Shown here in pieces: positions 27,949-35,989 of a stretch of DNA of 64,000 bases; within the stretch, counting starts at the first letter, position 1; every line of letters starts with the position of its first letter. This stretch comes from Mycolicibacterium moriokaense (lineage in GTDB: Bacteria; Actinomycetota; Actinomycetes; Mycobacteriales; Mycobacteriaceae). Both the position numbers and the translations under genes were made by a program. The notes beneath the pieces are model-generated. The model was not told the DNA's origin, did no database searches, and saw only the letters and a program-made list of their open reading frames with translations. The stretch spans positions 57,370 to 121,369 of the forward strand of contig NZ_QQBJ01000020.1 of the NCBI RefSeq assembly GCF_003347205.1, written 5' to 3'.

Positions 27949-29253
27949 TCATGAAGTGACGGCGAACAGGTGCCAGTCGCCGGGCACGCCCTTGAGCTGA
28001 TGGGTGCCGCGGTCGCCGAACTCGAGCCCCGAACCGATGACCAGATCGCGCAGCGTGCTCGACACCAGCACGTCGTTCGGGCCCGCGAGCGCGCTGACCC
28101 GCGCGCCGATGTGCACGGCGATGCCGCCGATGTCGTCGCCCCGGATTTCGCACTCGCCGGTGTGCAGTCCGGCGCGCACTTCGATACCGAGGGCCTGCAC
28201 GGCGTCGCGAATGGCCAAGGCGCAGCGGATTGCTCGCTGCGGGCCGTCGAACGTCGCGAGGAATCCGTCGCCGGACGTGTTCACCTCGCGGCCGCGGAAA
28301 CGCGACAGCTGAGCGCGCACCACGGCGTCGTGCGCGTCGAGCAGCGCATGCCAATTCCGGTCGCCGATCTCCGCGGCGCGGCGTGTGGAGTCGACGATGT
28401 CGGTGAACAGCACGGTGGCCAGCACCCGGTCGTCGGCCACCTCGGCCTGCTGTCCGGTGAGGAACGCGGCTATCTCGCGGAACGACTCCCGCCATGGCTC
28501 GACGAAGTGGTAGAGGTTGCGCCCAGGCAGCTCAACGTATTTCGCGTCCGGTATGTGATCGGCGATGTACTTGCACATCGCGGGCACGATCAGCGGGTCG
28601 TCGGCGTGTTGCAGCACGAGCGTCGGCACCCGAACGGTTGGAAGCACGGCCCGCACATCCAGTTCCTGGATGAGACGCAGCATGAGGGTGACGATCGTCG
28701 GGCTGGCGGCCATCCGCTCCATGCGGGCCCACGTGGACCGGATCTCCTCGTTCCACGGCATATCCGGATTCATGAAGCGTTGCACCTCACCGGTGCCCCA
28801 CATCGCCGCCAGCAGTTCGGGGAACTCGTCGTTGGAGCGGATGGTCTGGGCATCGGCGTAGCCCTCCATCACGATGAGCGCGGACGTGCGAGACGGATGC
28901 GTTGCCGCGAACAGCGCTGCCGCTGCGAATGCGCCGTCGATGGAGACGAGGACGGCTTCGCTGCTGCCGAGATCGTCGAGCACCGCGGAGATGCCGTCGG
29001 CCCATTGTTCCAAGGTCGGCAGCGCGTCAGGGGTGACGGGATCGGATGCGCCGGTGCCGGGTTGGTCGAAGAAGATGAGTCGGCCGAGCGTCGTCATCGC
29101 CTCCACCCACCCCTGAAGCGATGGCAGCTCAGGTAGCAGCTCGCAGCACGTGAACCAGTTGGGGACGAAGACGATGTCGCGTTCCCCTGGCGGCGTAGCG
29201 CGGTATGCGACGCGCAGGTCGCCGTTGCGGGCGTACCGCGTCTCGGAGAACAC
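27949..29253 (-). CDS. Alpha/beta hydrolase - class III cyclase fusion
   Basis: A 434-residue two-domain protein. Residues about 1-265 form an alpha/beta hydrolase (RDIVFVPNWFTCCELLPE, LIFFDQPGTGASDPV, LQHADDPLIVPA, and a late H in NLYHFVEPW). The nucleophile elbow reads VSIDGAF, with Asp where Ser is usual. Residues about 270-430 are a class III nucleotide cyclase: ATVLFTDIVDSTRRAAEIG (first metal Asp) and TSGDGFLATFDGP, then LHTGECEIRGDDIGGIAVHIGARV. Such hydrolase-cyclases are a mycobacterial speciality. The hydrolase part may bind or cleave a ligand that sets cAMP output. It diverges from the rpsF operon. Confidence 0.85.
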   Translation of the reverse strand: MFSETRYARNGDLRVAYRATPPGERDIVFVPNWFTCCELLPELPSLQGWVEAMTTLGRLIFFDQPGTGASDPVTPDALPTLEQWADGISAVLDDLGSSEAVLVSIDGAFAAAALFAATHPSRTSALIVMEGYADAQTIRSNDEFPELLAAMWGTGEVQRFMNPDMPWNEEIRSTWARMERMAASPTIVTLMLRLIQELDVRAVLPTVRVPTLVLQHADDPLIVPAMCKYIADHIPDAKYVELPGRNLYHFVEPWRESFREIAAFLTGQQAEVADDRVLATVLFTDIVDSTRRAAEIGDRNWHALLDAHDAVVRAQLSRFRGREVNTSGDGFLATFDGPQRAIRCALAIRDAVQALGIEVRAGLHTGECEIRGDDIGGIAVHIGARVSALAGPNDVLVSSTLRDLVIGSGLEFGDRGTHQLKGVPGDWHLFAVTS

Positions 29254-29344
29254 GGCGGAAGTGTAAGCCGCAGAACAGCGCGATTTCGCAGATCAGCAGG
29301 GGTTCCTGTAGCCTGGGCCGGTTGCCGACGCAGGTAACCCTCCT

Positions 29345-29363
29345 GCCACGGATAGGCCGTGGC
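29345..29363 (+). promoter_or_regulatory. Leader hairpin before rpsF
   Basis: In the rpsF 5' region a 7-bp perfect stem GCCACGG / CCGTGGC closes the loop ATAGG, 12 bases before the AGGAGG ribosome-binding site (29376-29381). Some bacteria carry an S6:S18-binding leader with conserved CCG elements in this place. The resemblance here is positional and only weakly sequence-based. Confidence 0.3.
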
Positions 29364-29394
29364 CGATCAGCCCATAGGAGGTGATGAGGTTCTC

Positions 29395-29685
29395 ATGCGT
29401 CCATACGAAATCATGGTCATTCTCGACCCCACTCTCGACGAGCGCACCGTCGCACCGTCGCTGGAGACGTTCCTGAACGTCGTCCGCAAGGACGGTGGAA
29501 GCGTCGACAAGATCGACATCTGGGGCCGTCGGCGGCTGGCGTACGAAATCGCCAAGCATGCCGAAGGCATCTATGCGGTGATCGACGTGAAGGCCAACCC
29601 GGCCACTGTGACCGAACTCGACCGCCAGCTGTCGCTGAACGAGTCCGTGCTGCGCACCAAGGTGCTTCGGACCGACAAGCACTAA
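29395..29685 (+). CDS. rpsF: 30S ribosomal protein S6
   Basis: A 96-residue small-subunit protein that pairs with S18 on the platform and binds 16S rRNA. The start [17 protein letters not shown] and the RNA-facing [20 protein letters not shown] are diagnostic. The ATG at 29395 follows AGGAGG at 29376-29381; an in-frame reading starting at 29359 would include the leader and is rejected. It is the first gene of the conserved rpsF-ssb-rpsR-rplI cluster, which is Rv0053-Rv0056 in M. tuberculosis. Confidence 0.97.
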   Translation: MRPYEIMVILDPTLDERTVAPSLETFLNVVRKDGGSVDKIDIWGRRRLAYEIAKHAEGIYAVIDVKANPATVTELDRQLSLNESVLRTKVLRTDKH

Positions 29686-29760
29686 AGGCTGCCGGTAGTC
29701 GGAGCCGCTGCGTAGGCTCGCCCACGACAACCACCGCCTATATGAGCCCAGGAGGACCTC

Positions 29761-30279
29761 GTGGCTGGTGACACCACCATCACCGTCGTCGGAAACCTGA
29801 CCGCCGATCCGGAACTTCGCTTCACGCCGTCGGGCGCCGCCGTCGCCAACTTCACGGTTGCGTCGACGCCGCGCATCTATGACCGGCAGAGCGGGGAATG
29901 GAAGGACGGTGAGGCGCTGTTCCTTCGGTGCAACATCTGGCGTGAGGCCGCCGAGAACGTGGCCGAGAGCCTGACCCGCGGCTCGCGCGTGATTGTGCAG
30001 GGCCGGCTCAAGCAACGCTCCTTCGAAACCCGCGAGGGCGAGAAGCGCACCGTCTTCGAGGTCGAGGTCGACGAGATCGGCCCGTCGCTGCGCTACGCCA
30101 CCGCCAAGGTGAACAAGGTCAGCCGCAGCGGCGGCGGAGGCGGCGGCTTCGGCAGCGGCGGCGGCGGTGGCGGCGGTGACCGCGGCGGCTCGCGTAGTTC
30201 CGAGTCCAAGGACGACCCGTGGGGCAGCGCCCCGGCGTCCGGGTCGTTCTCCGGCAGTGACGACGAACCCCCCTTCTGA
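29761..30279 (+). CDS. ssb: Single-stranded DNA-binding protein
   Basis: A 172-residue SSB. The OB fold covers residues 1-110 ([60 protein letters not shown]). A Gly/Ser-rich disordered linker with runs of Gly follows, and the acidic tip SGSDDEPPF recruits replication and repair proteins. The GTG at 29761 has AGGAGG ten bases upstream. The Gly-rich linker gives it slightly more than the recalled M. tuberculosis length (164). Its place between rpsF and rpsR is conserved. Confidence 0.97.
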   Translation: MAGDTTITVVGNLTADPELRFTPSGAAVANFTVASTPRIYDRQSGEWKDGEALFLRCNIWREAAENVAESLTRGSRVIVQGRLKQRSFETREGEKRTVFEVEVDEIGPSLRYATAKVNKVSRSGGGGGGFGSGGGGGGGDRGGSRSSESKDDPWGSAPASGSFSGSDDEPPF

Positions 30280-30321
30280 CCCAACACTGAAATTCAGTAA
30301 GCAAGAAAGAGATAGACAGAC

Positions 30322-30576
30322 ATGGCCAAGGCCACCAAGCGACGCCCGGCACCCGAGAAGCCGGTCAAGACCCGCAAGTGCGTGTTCTGCTCCAAGAAGG
30401 GGCAGACCATCGATTACAAGGACACCGCACTGCTGCGCACCTACATCAGCGAGCGCGGCAAGATCCGCGCGCGCCGGGTGACCGGCAACTGCGTGCAGCA
30501 CCAGCGCGACATTGCGATCGCGGTGAAGAACGCCCGCGAGGTGGCGTTGCTGCCGTTCAGCTCGTCCACCCGCTGA
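30322..30576 (+). CDS. rpsR: 30S ribosomal protein S18, Cys-containing form
   Basis: An 84-residue S18 with the core [20 protein letters not shown] and [25 protein letters not shown] pair near residue 18 and another Cys and His in NCVQH make this the zinc-type (C+) form, in contrast to the zinc-free paralogue that mycobacteria induce under zinc limitation. It pairs with S6 on the platform. The ATG at 30322 follows AAGAAAGAGA. It is co-transcribed with ssb and rplI. Confidence 0.95.
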   Translation: MAKATKRRPAPEKPVKTRKCVFCSKKGQTIDYKDTALLRTYISERGKIRARRVTGNCVQHQRDIAIAVKNAREVALLPFSSSTR

Positions 30577-30606
30577 GTCGGCTGCCCTGAAGGAAAGACA
30601 CCAGAG

Positions 30607-31065
30607 ATGAAACTGATTCTGACCGCTGAGGTCGACCACCTCGGCGTGCCCGGCGACACCGTCGAGGTCAAGGATGGCTACGGCCGCAACTATCTGCTCC
30701 CGCGGGGGCTGGCGATCGTCGCCACGCGTGGGGCCGAGCGCCAGGCTGATGCGATCCGCCGCGCCCAGGAGATCAAGTCGGTGCGGGGCATCGAGCACGC
30801 CAACGAACTGAAGACCGCGCTGGAGGGTCTGGGCAGCGTCGAACTGCCCGCGCGTACCGCCTCCGACAGCGGAAAGCTGTTCGGTTCGGTGACGGCCGCC
30901 GACGTCGTCGTGGCCATCAAGAAGGCCGGTGGGCCCAACCTGGACAAGCGGACGGTGCAACTGCCGAAGGGCCACATCAAGACCCTCGGCACCCACCCCG
31001 TCGCGGTGCGGCTGCATCCCGAGGTGGATGCCGCTGTGTCAGTGAACGTCGTCGCCCAGTCCTAG
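30607..31065 (+). CDS. rplI: 50S ribosomal protein L9
   Basis: A 152-residue L9. The N-terminal 23S-binding domain shows the signature [20 protein letters not shown], joined by a long helix (around [20 protein letters not shown]) to the C-terminal domain with [13 protein letters not shown] and [16 protein letters not shown]. It acts in translational fidelity. It is the last gene of the S6-SSB-S18-L9 operon and is followed by a strong hairpin at 31081-31116. Confidence 0.97.
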   Translation: MKLILTAEVDHLGVPGDTVEVKDGYGRNYLLPRGLAIVATRGAERQADAIRRAQEIKSVRGIEHANELKTALEGLGSVELPARTASDSGKLFGSVTAADVVVAIKKAGGPNLDKRTVQLPKGHIKTLGTHPVAVRLHPEVDAAVSVNVVAQS

Positions 31066-31080
31066 ACCCGAGCGTCAATT

Positions 31081-31116
31081 GGCGGCGTGAAGGCCCTGAT
31101 CGGCCTTCACGCCGCC
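31081..31116 (+). terminator. Hairpin terminator after rplI
   Basis: Perfect 15-bp stem (GGCGGCGTGAAGGCC and its complement) with a six-base loop, 16 bases after the rplI stop. It is followed by GTTGCTGTAATTCT rather than a clean T-run. It is very likely the end of the rpsF operon. Confidence 0.8.
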
Positions 31117-31248
31117 GTTGCTGTAATTCTGGCGAACTGTAATCCGCCTTATCCCCCCAGCGAAGCTAACCTGCCGTTAACCTGTGCGGCGCTGAGGTGA
31201 AACACAACACGCCCGAGGGCGCAACCCGCGCCGACACGCCGAAGAATT

Positions 31249-31380
31249 TGTCATCCACAACTAATCCACGGCCTTGTGGTCCGCTTATCTGCGGGGATGT
31301 GGCGGACGTTGGCGTCCTTCCACAGGTTCTCCCCAACGCCTCAACACAGCCGACCGCACCTATCCACACCCAATCCACAG
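31249..31380 (+). promoter_or_regulatory. DnaA-box-like repeats upstream of dnaB
   Basis: Within the 477-bp gap between rplI and dnaB, five near-copies of the DnaA-box core (T/A)TCCACA lie on one strand: ATCCACAA (31253), AATCCACG (31263), TTCCACAG (31318), CTATCCACA (31360) and AATCCACAG (31372). The one at 31360 is one base from the canonical TTATCCACA. They could bind DnaA and tie dnaB expression to initiation. No complete consensus box and no AT-rich unwinding element is seen, so this is not called an origin. Confidence 0.4.
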
Positions 31381-31461
31381 GTTCATGAACAGGCCCCCCT
31401 TGCAGACTCCCCAGCAACGTCTAGCGTTGGCCGTCGCGAGGTCGTTCCGGCGCCGGGGAAA

Positions 31462-31490
31462 TTGTGCGTGTCGGGGGCCTGGCTTACAGT
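31462..31490 (+). promoter_or_regulatory. Possible dnaB promoter
   Basis: TTGTGC (31462-31467) and TACAGT (31485-31490) are separated by 17 bp, and fit a sigma-A promoter 14 bp upstream of the SOS box. Judged by eye only. Confidence 0.35.
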
Positions 31491-31503
31491 CACGGTAAGG
31501 CTA

Positions 31504-31519
31504 TCGAACGCACGTTCGA
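31504..31519. promoter_or_regulatory. Perfect LexA/SOS box before dnaB
   Basis: TCGAACGCACGTTCGA matches the mycobacterial SOS box TCGAAC-N4-GTTCGA at every defined base. It ends 23 bp before the dnaB GTG and overlaps the expected transcript start, so LexA binding should repress dnaB until DNA damage. Confidence 0.75.
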
Positions 31520-31542
31520 GCGACATGGGGAGGTGAGACGCC

Positions 31543-34500
31543 GTGGCTGTCGTGGACGATCGTGGCCATTCGGGCATCGATGACGTCCCGCCCCCCACCG
31601 AGGACTTCGGCCGCCAGCCGCCCCAGGACGAGGCGGCGGAACAAGCCGTGCTGGGCGGCATGCTGTTGAGCAAGGACGCGATCGCCGACGTTCTCGAGCG
31701 GCTGCGCCCCGGCGACTTCTACCGGCCCAACCACCAGAGCGTCTACGACGCAATCCTCGACCTCTACGGGCGCGGTGAGCCCGCCGACGCAGTGACGGTG
31801 GCCGCCGAACTCGACCGTCGCGGCCTGCTGCGCCGGATCGGCGGCGCCCCCTATCTGCACACGCTGATCTCGACCGTGCCCACCGCCGCCAACGCCGGCT
31901 ACTACGCGGGCATCGTCGCCGAGAAGGCGCTGCTGCGCAGGCTGGTGGACGCGGGCACGCGCGTCGTCCAGTACGGCTACGCCGGCGCGGAGGGCGCCGA
32001 CGTCGCCGAGGTCGTCGACCGTGCGCAGGCCGAGATCTACGACGTCACCGACGGGCGGACGTCGGAGGACTTCGTCGCGCTGGAGGACCTGCTGCAGCCG
32101 ACGATGGACGAGATCGACGCCATCGCCTCGAACGGCGGGCTGGCCCGTGGCGTGCCGACCGGCTTCCTGGAACTCGACGACGTGACCAACGGCCTGCACC
32201 CGGGCCAGATGATCATCGTCGCCGCCCGACCGGGTGTCGGGAAGGCTCTCGCGCTTGATACGCCGCTGCCGACGCCGACGGGGTGGACGGCGATGGGGGA
32301 CGTCGCAGTCGGGGACATGCTGCTCGACGCCGACGGTGCACCGACGCGTGTTGTCGCCGCGACGGACGTGTTGTTGGGACGGCCGTGCTACGAGATCGAG
32401 TTCTCCGACGGAACCACGCTCATCGCGGACGAGAGCCATCAATGGCCCACCAGCAGGGGCATTCGGACCACGGCAATGCTGCGTGCGGTGGCCGACACGG
32501 TGACCGCGGCGCGGATGGTGGGATCACGCGGGAACAGCGCCGTGTTGGCTCCGAATCGCGCAGCCGTGGGTGTCGATTGGATCCGCCGCGTGGGCAGCGT
32601 GCCGGTGCGCTGCGTCGAGGTCGACAATGCCGAGCACCTGTATCTGGCCGGTCGCGGGATGGTTCCGACCCACAACTCGACGCTCGGGCTGGACTTCCTG
32701 CGGTCGTGCTCGATCAAGAATCGGCTTGCCAGCGTGGTGTTCTCGCTGGAGATGAGCAAGTCCGAGATCGTGATGCGGCTGTTGTCAGCCGAGGCGAAGA
32801 TCAAGCTGGCCGACATGCGTTCGGGCCGGATGAGCGACGACGACTGGACCCGCTTGGCGCGGCGCATGAGCGAGATCAGCGAGGCGCCGTTGTTCATCGA
32901 CGACTCGCCGAACCTGACGATGATGGAGATCCGCGCGAAGGCGCGAAGGCTCAAGCAGAAGTCCGACCTGCGGTTGGTGCTCGTCGACTACATGCAGCTG
33001 ATGACCTCGGGCAAGAAAGTGGAATCGCGGCAGCAGGAGGTGTCGGAGTTCTCCCGCAGCCTCAAACTCCTCGCGAAGGAACTCGACCTGCCGGTCGTCG
33101 CGATCAGCCAGTTGAACCGTGGTCCGGAGCAGCGGACGGACAAGAAGCCGATGTTGGCTGACCTTCGCGAGTCGGGCTGCTTGACGGCGACCACGCGAAT
33201 TCTGAGGGCGGACAACGGCTCCGAGGTGACTTTCGGCGAGTTGATGCGTACCGGCGAGCGTCCCCTGGTGTGGTCGCTCGACGAGCGCAAGCGGATGGTC
33301 GCCCGACCGATGACCAATGTTTTCCCGAGTGGTCGCAAAGAGGTCTTCAAAGTTCGGCTCGCATCGGGCCGAGAAGTAGAGGCGACCGGCAACCATCCGT
33401 TCATGACCCTGGCCGGCTGGGCTCCTCTGGAAGAGCTCACCACAGGTGACCGGGTGGCGGTTCCGCGAAGGGTGCCCGAACCTGTCGACACCGAGCGGAT
33501 GGCTGACGACGAGGTCGTGTTGCTTGCGCACCTGATCGGCGATGGGTCGTGCGTGAAGAATCAACCGATCCGCTACGCCAGTGTCGACGAGTTGAATCTG
33601 GCTGCGGTCTCCGATGCGGCCAAGCATTTCGGCGTGACTGCGATTCGTGACGAGTACGCCGCAGCCCGAGTCACGACGCTGCGACTGCTGCGACTGCCGG
33701 CGCCCTGTCAACTGGCGCGCGGAAGGCGCAATCCGATCGCGGCGTGGCTCGACACGATGGGCATCTTCGGCAAGCGCAGCTACGAGAAGTTCGTGCCACA
33801 GCAGGTGTTCAGCGCGCCGAACGATCAGGTGGCGTTGTTCCTCAGACACCTGTGGGCGACCGACGGTTGCATTTGGTGGGACGCCACACATGACCAGGCG
33901 CGGGTCTACTACGCGTCGACGAGTCGGCGACTGATCGACGATGTGGTGAGCCTGCTGGCGCGGGTGGGGGTGTTCGGACGGATCAAGCGAGTCCGCAATG
34001 CGGGTTGCCGCGACGGCTGGCATCTGCACATCTACGGGGCGGAAAACCAAATGCGGTTCCTGCGCCACGTGGGTGTCACCGGGATGAAGGCGGGGACGGC
34101 CCAACTCGTTCTGGCGAAGCTAGACGGCAAGATTCGCAACACGAACCTCGATACGGTCCCGAGAGAAGTGTGGGCCGAGGTCAAGAATGCGCTTGCCAGT
34201 CGGCAGATGACGCACCGGCAATTCGCTGCCGCGATGGGCACGCAGTTCTGCGGATCGACGATGTGGAAGCACGCGCCGAGTCGTGCGCGCCTGCACAGGG
34301 CGGCCGCACTTCTGGACAACGAGGCCATCCACGATCTCGCAACGAACGATGTGTTCTGGGATCAGATCGTCGAGATCACCAGCATCGGCGAGCACGACGT
34401 CTATGACGGAACCGTAAGCAGCACACACAATTTCGTCGCAAACTTAGTCAGTCTTCATAACTCACTAGAACAAGATGCCGACATGGTGATCCTGCTGAAC

Positions 34501-34641
34501 CGTCCCGATGCCTTCGAACGGGACGATCCGCGCGGTGGCGAGGCGGACCTGATCATCGCCAAGCACCGCAACGGCCCGACCAAGACCATTACCGTCGCGC
34601 ATCAGTTGCACTTGTCGCGCTTCACGAACATGGCGAAGTAG
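31543..34641 (+). CDS. dnaB: Replicative DNA helicase with two inteins
   Basis: A 1032-residue precursor that should mature to a 460-residue DnaB, the hexameric helicase of the fork. The N-terminal domain begins near EAAEQAVLGGMLLSKDAI. The RecA-like domain's Walker A GVGK is cut by intein 1 exactly before Ser-Thr. The Walker B LRLVLVDYMQLM is intact. A second intein interrupts LADLRESG-SLEQDADMVILL. The GTG at 31543 follows GGGGAGGTGAG. Extein joins reconstruct the family sequence without gaps, so both inteins must splice for activity. A Walker A interruption means the unspliced helicase cannot bind ATP. It corresponds to Rv0058. Confidence 0.97.
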   Translation: MAVVDDRGHSGIDDVPPPTEDFGRQPPQDEAAEQAVLGGMLLSKDAIADVLERLRPGDFYRPNHQSVYDAILDLYGRGEPADAVTVAAELDRRGLLRRIGGAPYLHTLISTVPTAANAGYYAGIVAEKALLRRLVDAGTRVVQYGYAGAEGADVAEVVDRAQAEIYDVTDGRTSEDFVALEDLLQPTMDEIDAIASNGGLARGVPTGFLELDDVTNGLHPGQMIIVAARPGVGKALALDTPLPTPTGWTAMGDVAVGDMLLDADGAPTRVVAATDVLLGRPCYEIEFSDGTTLIADESHQWPTSRGIRTTAMLRAVADTVTAARMVGSRGNSAVLAPNRAAVGVDWIRRVGSVPVRCVEVDNAEHLYLAGRGMVPTHNSTLGLDFLRSCSIKNRLASVVFSLEMSKSEIVMRLLSAEAKIKLADMRSGRMSDDDWTRLARRMSEISEAPLFIDDSPNLTMMEIRAKARRLKQKSDLRLVLVDYMQLMTSGKKVESRQQEVSEFSRSLKLLAKELDLPVVAISQLNRGPEQRTDKKPMLADLRESGCLTATTRILRADNGSEVTFGELMRTGERPLVWSLDERKRMVARPMTNVFPSGRKEVFKVRLASGREVEATGNHPFMTLAGWAPLEELTTGDRVAVPRRVPEPVDTERMADDEVVLLAHLIGDGSCVKNQPIRYASVDELNLAAVSDAAKHFGVTAIRDEYAAARVTTLRLLRLPAPCQLARGRRNPIAAWLDTMGIFGKRSYEKFVPQQVFSAPNDQVALFLRHLWATDGCIWWDATHDQARVYYASTSRRLIDDVVSLLARVGVFGRIKRVRNAGCRDGWHLHIYGAENQMRFLRHVGVTGMKAGTAQLVLAKLDGKIRNTNLDTVPREVWAEVKNALASRQMTHRQFAAAMGTQFCGSTMWKHAPSRARLHRAAALLDNEAIHDLATNDVFWDQIVEITSIGEHDVYDGTVSSTHNFVANLVSLHNSLEQDADMVILLNRPDAFERDDPRGGEADLIIAKHRNGPTKTITVAHQLHLSRFTNMAK
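32245..32676 (+). other. Intein 1 of DnaB: class 3 mini-intein in the Walker A loop
   Basis: A 144-residue intein (precursor residues 235-378) between GVGK and STLG. It begins with Ala instead of Cys/Ser, and ends in THN. The class 3 triad is present: Trp67 (ADESHQWPTS), Cys123 (PVRCVEVD) and Thr142 (VPTHN). In this class the block F Cys is the first nucleophile. It is too small for a homing endonuclease. The M. smegmatis intein at this site has been reported as redox-responsive. Confidence 0.93.
33178..34461 (+). other. Intein 2 of DnaB: full-size with LAGLIDADG endonuclease
   Basis: A 428-residue class 1 intein (precursor residues 546-973): Cys1 in CLTATTRIL, block B GNHPFMTLAGW, C-terminal VSLHN followed by Ser+1. 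Two degenerate LAGLIDADG motifs (LLAHLIGDGS and LRHLWATDGC) mark a homing endonuclease in the middle. The insertion site (RESG / SLEQD) is the one used by the Synechocystis DnaB intein and by M. tuberculosis DnaB. The last 60 bp are noticeably more AT-rich than the exteins. Confidence 0.93.
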
Positions 34642-34988
34642 CCACCAGCGCTTGTGCAACTCAGTGGGTATGACTCCGGGCACTGGTCCAGCCGACCGGT
34701 AGCGACGGCAGCTGGTTCCGGCGCGACGCTTCCAACGACAACGGTGCGTTTCCGACCGGCGCGAACTCGGACACGTCCGCGGTCGCGCCTGCAAGCGCCG
34801 ATCTGAATGCCCGCGCAGAGGCGCCTCGGTGGTGTGAGTTTCGCTGGCGCAGTACAGAAGGACCTTGATCGACAGCTGCGGAGGGCTGGCGTGGCAGAGC
34901 ACTCCGGGCGGCGGCACGGTGGCGTGTACAGCGCAGGGGCCGATAATCGGTGAACCAGTCAGCACAGGTGTCAGAAAGAGTTGATCCC
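34642..34988. other. Intergenic stretch without a supported gene
   Basis: Between dnaB and the next clear gene no reading frame shows family features, codon bias is weak on both strands, and no repeat or hairpin stands out. It may hold remnants at the edge of the accessory region. Confidence 0.5.
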
Positions 34989-35636
34989 ATGGACGGTCTC
35001 GAGATGGCGACCGCCGAGCGAACAGATCTGGCCGACCTGCTGGCGACTCTGACGCCCGAGCAGTGGGAGGCGCAGTCATTGTGTGAGCGCTGGCGGGTGC
35101 GCGACGTGGTCGCCCATGTGATGAGCTTCGACGGCGTCAGTCTGCTCGGCATGTTTGGCCGTGTCATCCGCGGTCGGATCATTCACGCCAATCAAGTGTG
35201 GGTTGACGAACTCGCATCGCTGCGCACCGAACAACTCCTCGACCGGCTGCGAACTCGGCTGCGGCCGCAGGGGCTGGCCACGACCTTCGGAGGCCGGCTC
35301 GCGCTGCTCGACGTCACCATCCATCATCAAGACATCCGCCGACCGCTCGGTCTGCCGCGCCAGATCCCGGCCGAACGGCTGCGTTGTGTGCTGGGTGACT
35401 GCCTGCACAGCCCTGAGCTGCCGGGGTGGCACCTCGCCCGTGGCGTACGCCTGATATCGACCGACCTGGACTGGAGTCACGGCAGGGGCCCAGAGCTGAC
35501 CGGACCGGCGGAAGCCGTGCTGATGGCGGTCTCCGGTCGACAGAGTGCCATCGGGGAATTGGGCGGGCCCGGGCAGCAGGTACTGGCCCGGCGGCTTGCC
35601 CGCCGACAACGCCGGACGCACAATCGTCCGTGGTAG
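34989..35636 (+). CDS. Maleylpyruvate-isomerase-family (DinB_2) protein
   Basis: A 215-residue protein of the TIGR03083/mycothiol-dependent maleylpyruvate isomerase N-domain family. The DinB helices carry EQWEAQSLCERWRVRDVVAH (metal-ligand His at its end) and LLDVTIHHQDIRRPLGLPRQ with the second His pair. No SCP2-type C-terminal domain is obvious. ATG 34989 is used; GTG 34950 would add 13 residues. No clear operon partners. The substrate is unknown and activity would depend on mycothiol or bacillithiol-type thiols. Confidence 0.75.
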   Translation: MDGLEMATAERTDLADLLATLTPEQWEAQSLCERWRVRDVVAHVMSFDGVSLLGMFGRVIRGRIIHANQVWVDELASLRTEQLLDRLRTRLRPQGLATTFGGRLALLDVTIHHQDIRRPLGLPRQIPAERLRCVLGDCLHSPELPGWHLARGVRLISTDLDWSHGRGPELTGPAEAVLMAVSGRQSAIGELGGPGQQVLARRLARRQRRTHNRPW

Positions 35637-35712
35637 TCCGGGTGACCTGACGGCGCCGAAAGACGACGCGGACGCCACACGTGCCACGGGCCGTGAAGAC
35701 AGAAACCTCCGT

Positions 35713-35733
35713 TACCAAGAGTTGGTATCTTGG
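35713..35733. promoter_or_regulatory. Likely ParDE operator
   Basis: Nested dyads just upstream of parD: TACCAA-gag-TTGGTA (35713-35727) and CCAAGA-gttggta-TCTTGG (35715-35733). They end five bases before the GTG of the antitoxin and overlap a possible -10 TATCTT, as expected of an autoregulated toxin-antitoxin operon. Confidence 0.55.
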
Positions 35734-35737
35734 GCAG

Positions 35738-35989
35738 GTGGGGAAGAATACGTCTTTCAGCCTGGATGACCATTTCAACGCGTTCATCGAGGAGGAAGTC
35801 GCTTCCGGTCGCTATCGCTCCGCCAGCGACGTCGTGCGCACCGCATTGCGACTACTCGAGGACCGCGAGGTGCGCTTGCGTGTCTTGCGTGAGTCGTTGA
35901 TCACTGGGGAACTCAGCGGCGAGTCGACCGCGTTCGACTTCGATGAGTTCGTATTGCGTAAGCGGACTGAGGAACAGCGTGGGCGGTGA
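35738..35989 (+). CDS. parD: ParD-type antitoxin
   Basis: An 83-residue antitoxin. The N-terminal ribbon-helix-helix is NTSFSLDDHFNAFIEEEVAS followed by GRYRSASDVVRTALRLLEDRE, the classical ParD/CC2985 signature. The acidic C-terminus would wrap the toxin. The GTG at 35738 places the RHH strand at residue 4; a longer reading from 35681 would run through the operator. It overlaps the toxin gene by GTGA and is probably autorepressing. Confidence 0.9.
   Translation: MGKNTSFSLDDHFNAFIEEEVASGRYRSASDVVRTALRLLEDREVRLRVLRESLITGELSGESTAFDFDEFVLRKRTEEQRGR

Noticed and set aside
31249-31380. Replication origin (oriC)
   Set aside because: No perfect DnaA box, no AT-rich unwinding region, and dnaA/dnaN are not here; in mycobacteria oriC lies between dnaA and dnaN.
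31197-31388. Small plus-strand frame of 63 residues in the rplI-dnaB gap
   Set aside because: Low-complexity, no ribosome-binding site, covers the DnaA-box-like repeats; an Rv0057-type gene could not be supported.
34465-35182. Two overlapping minus-strand frames across the dnaB 3' end
   Set aside because: They are antisense to dnaB and the isomerase-family gene, with no family similarity and no ribosome-binding site.
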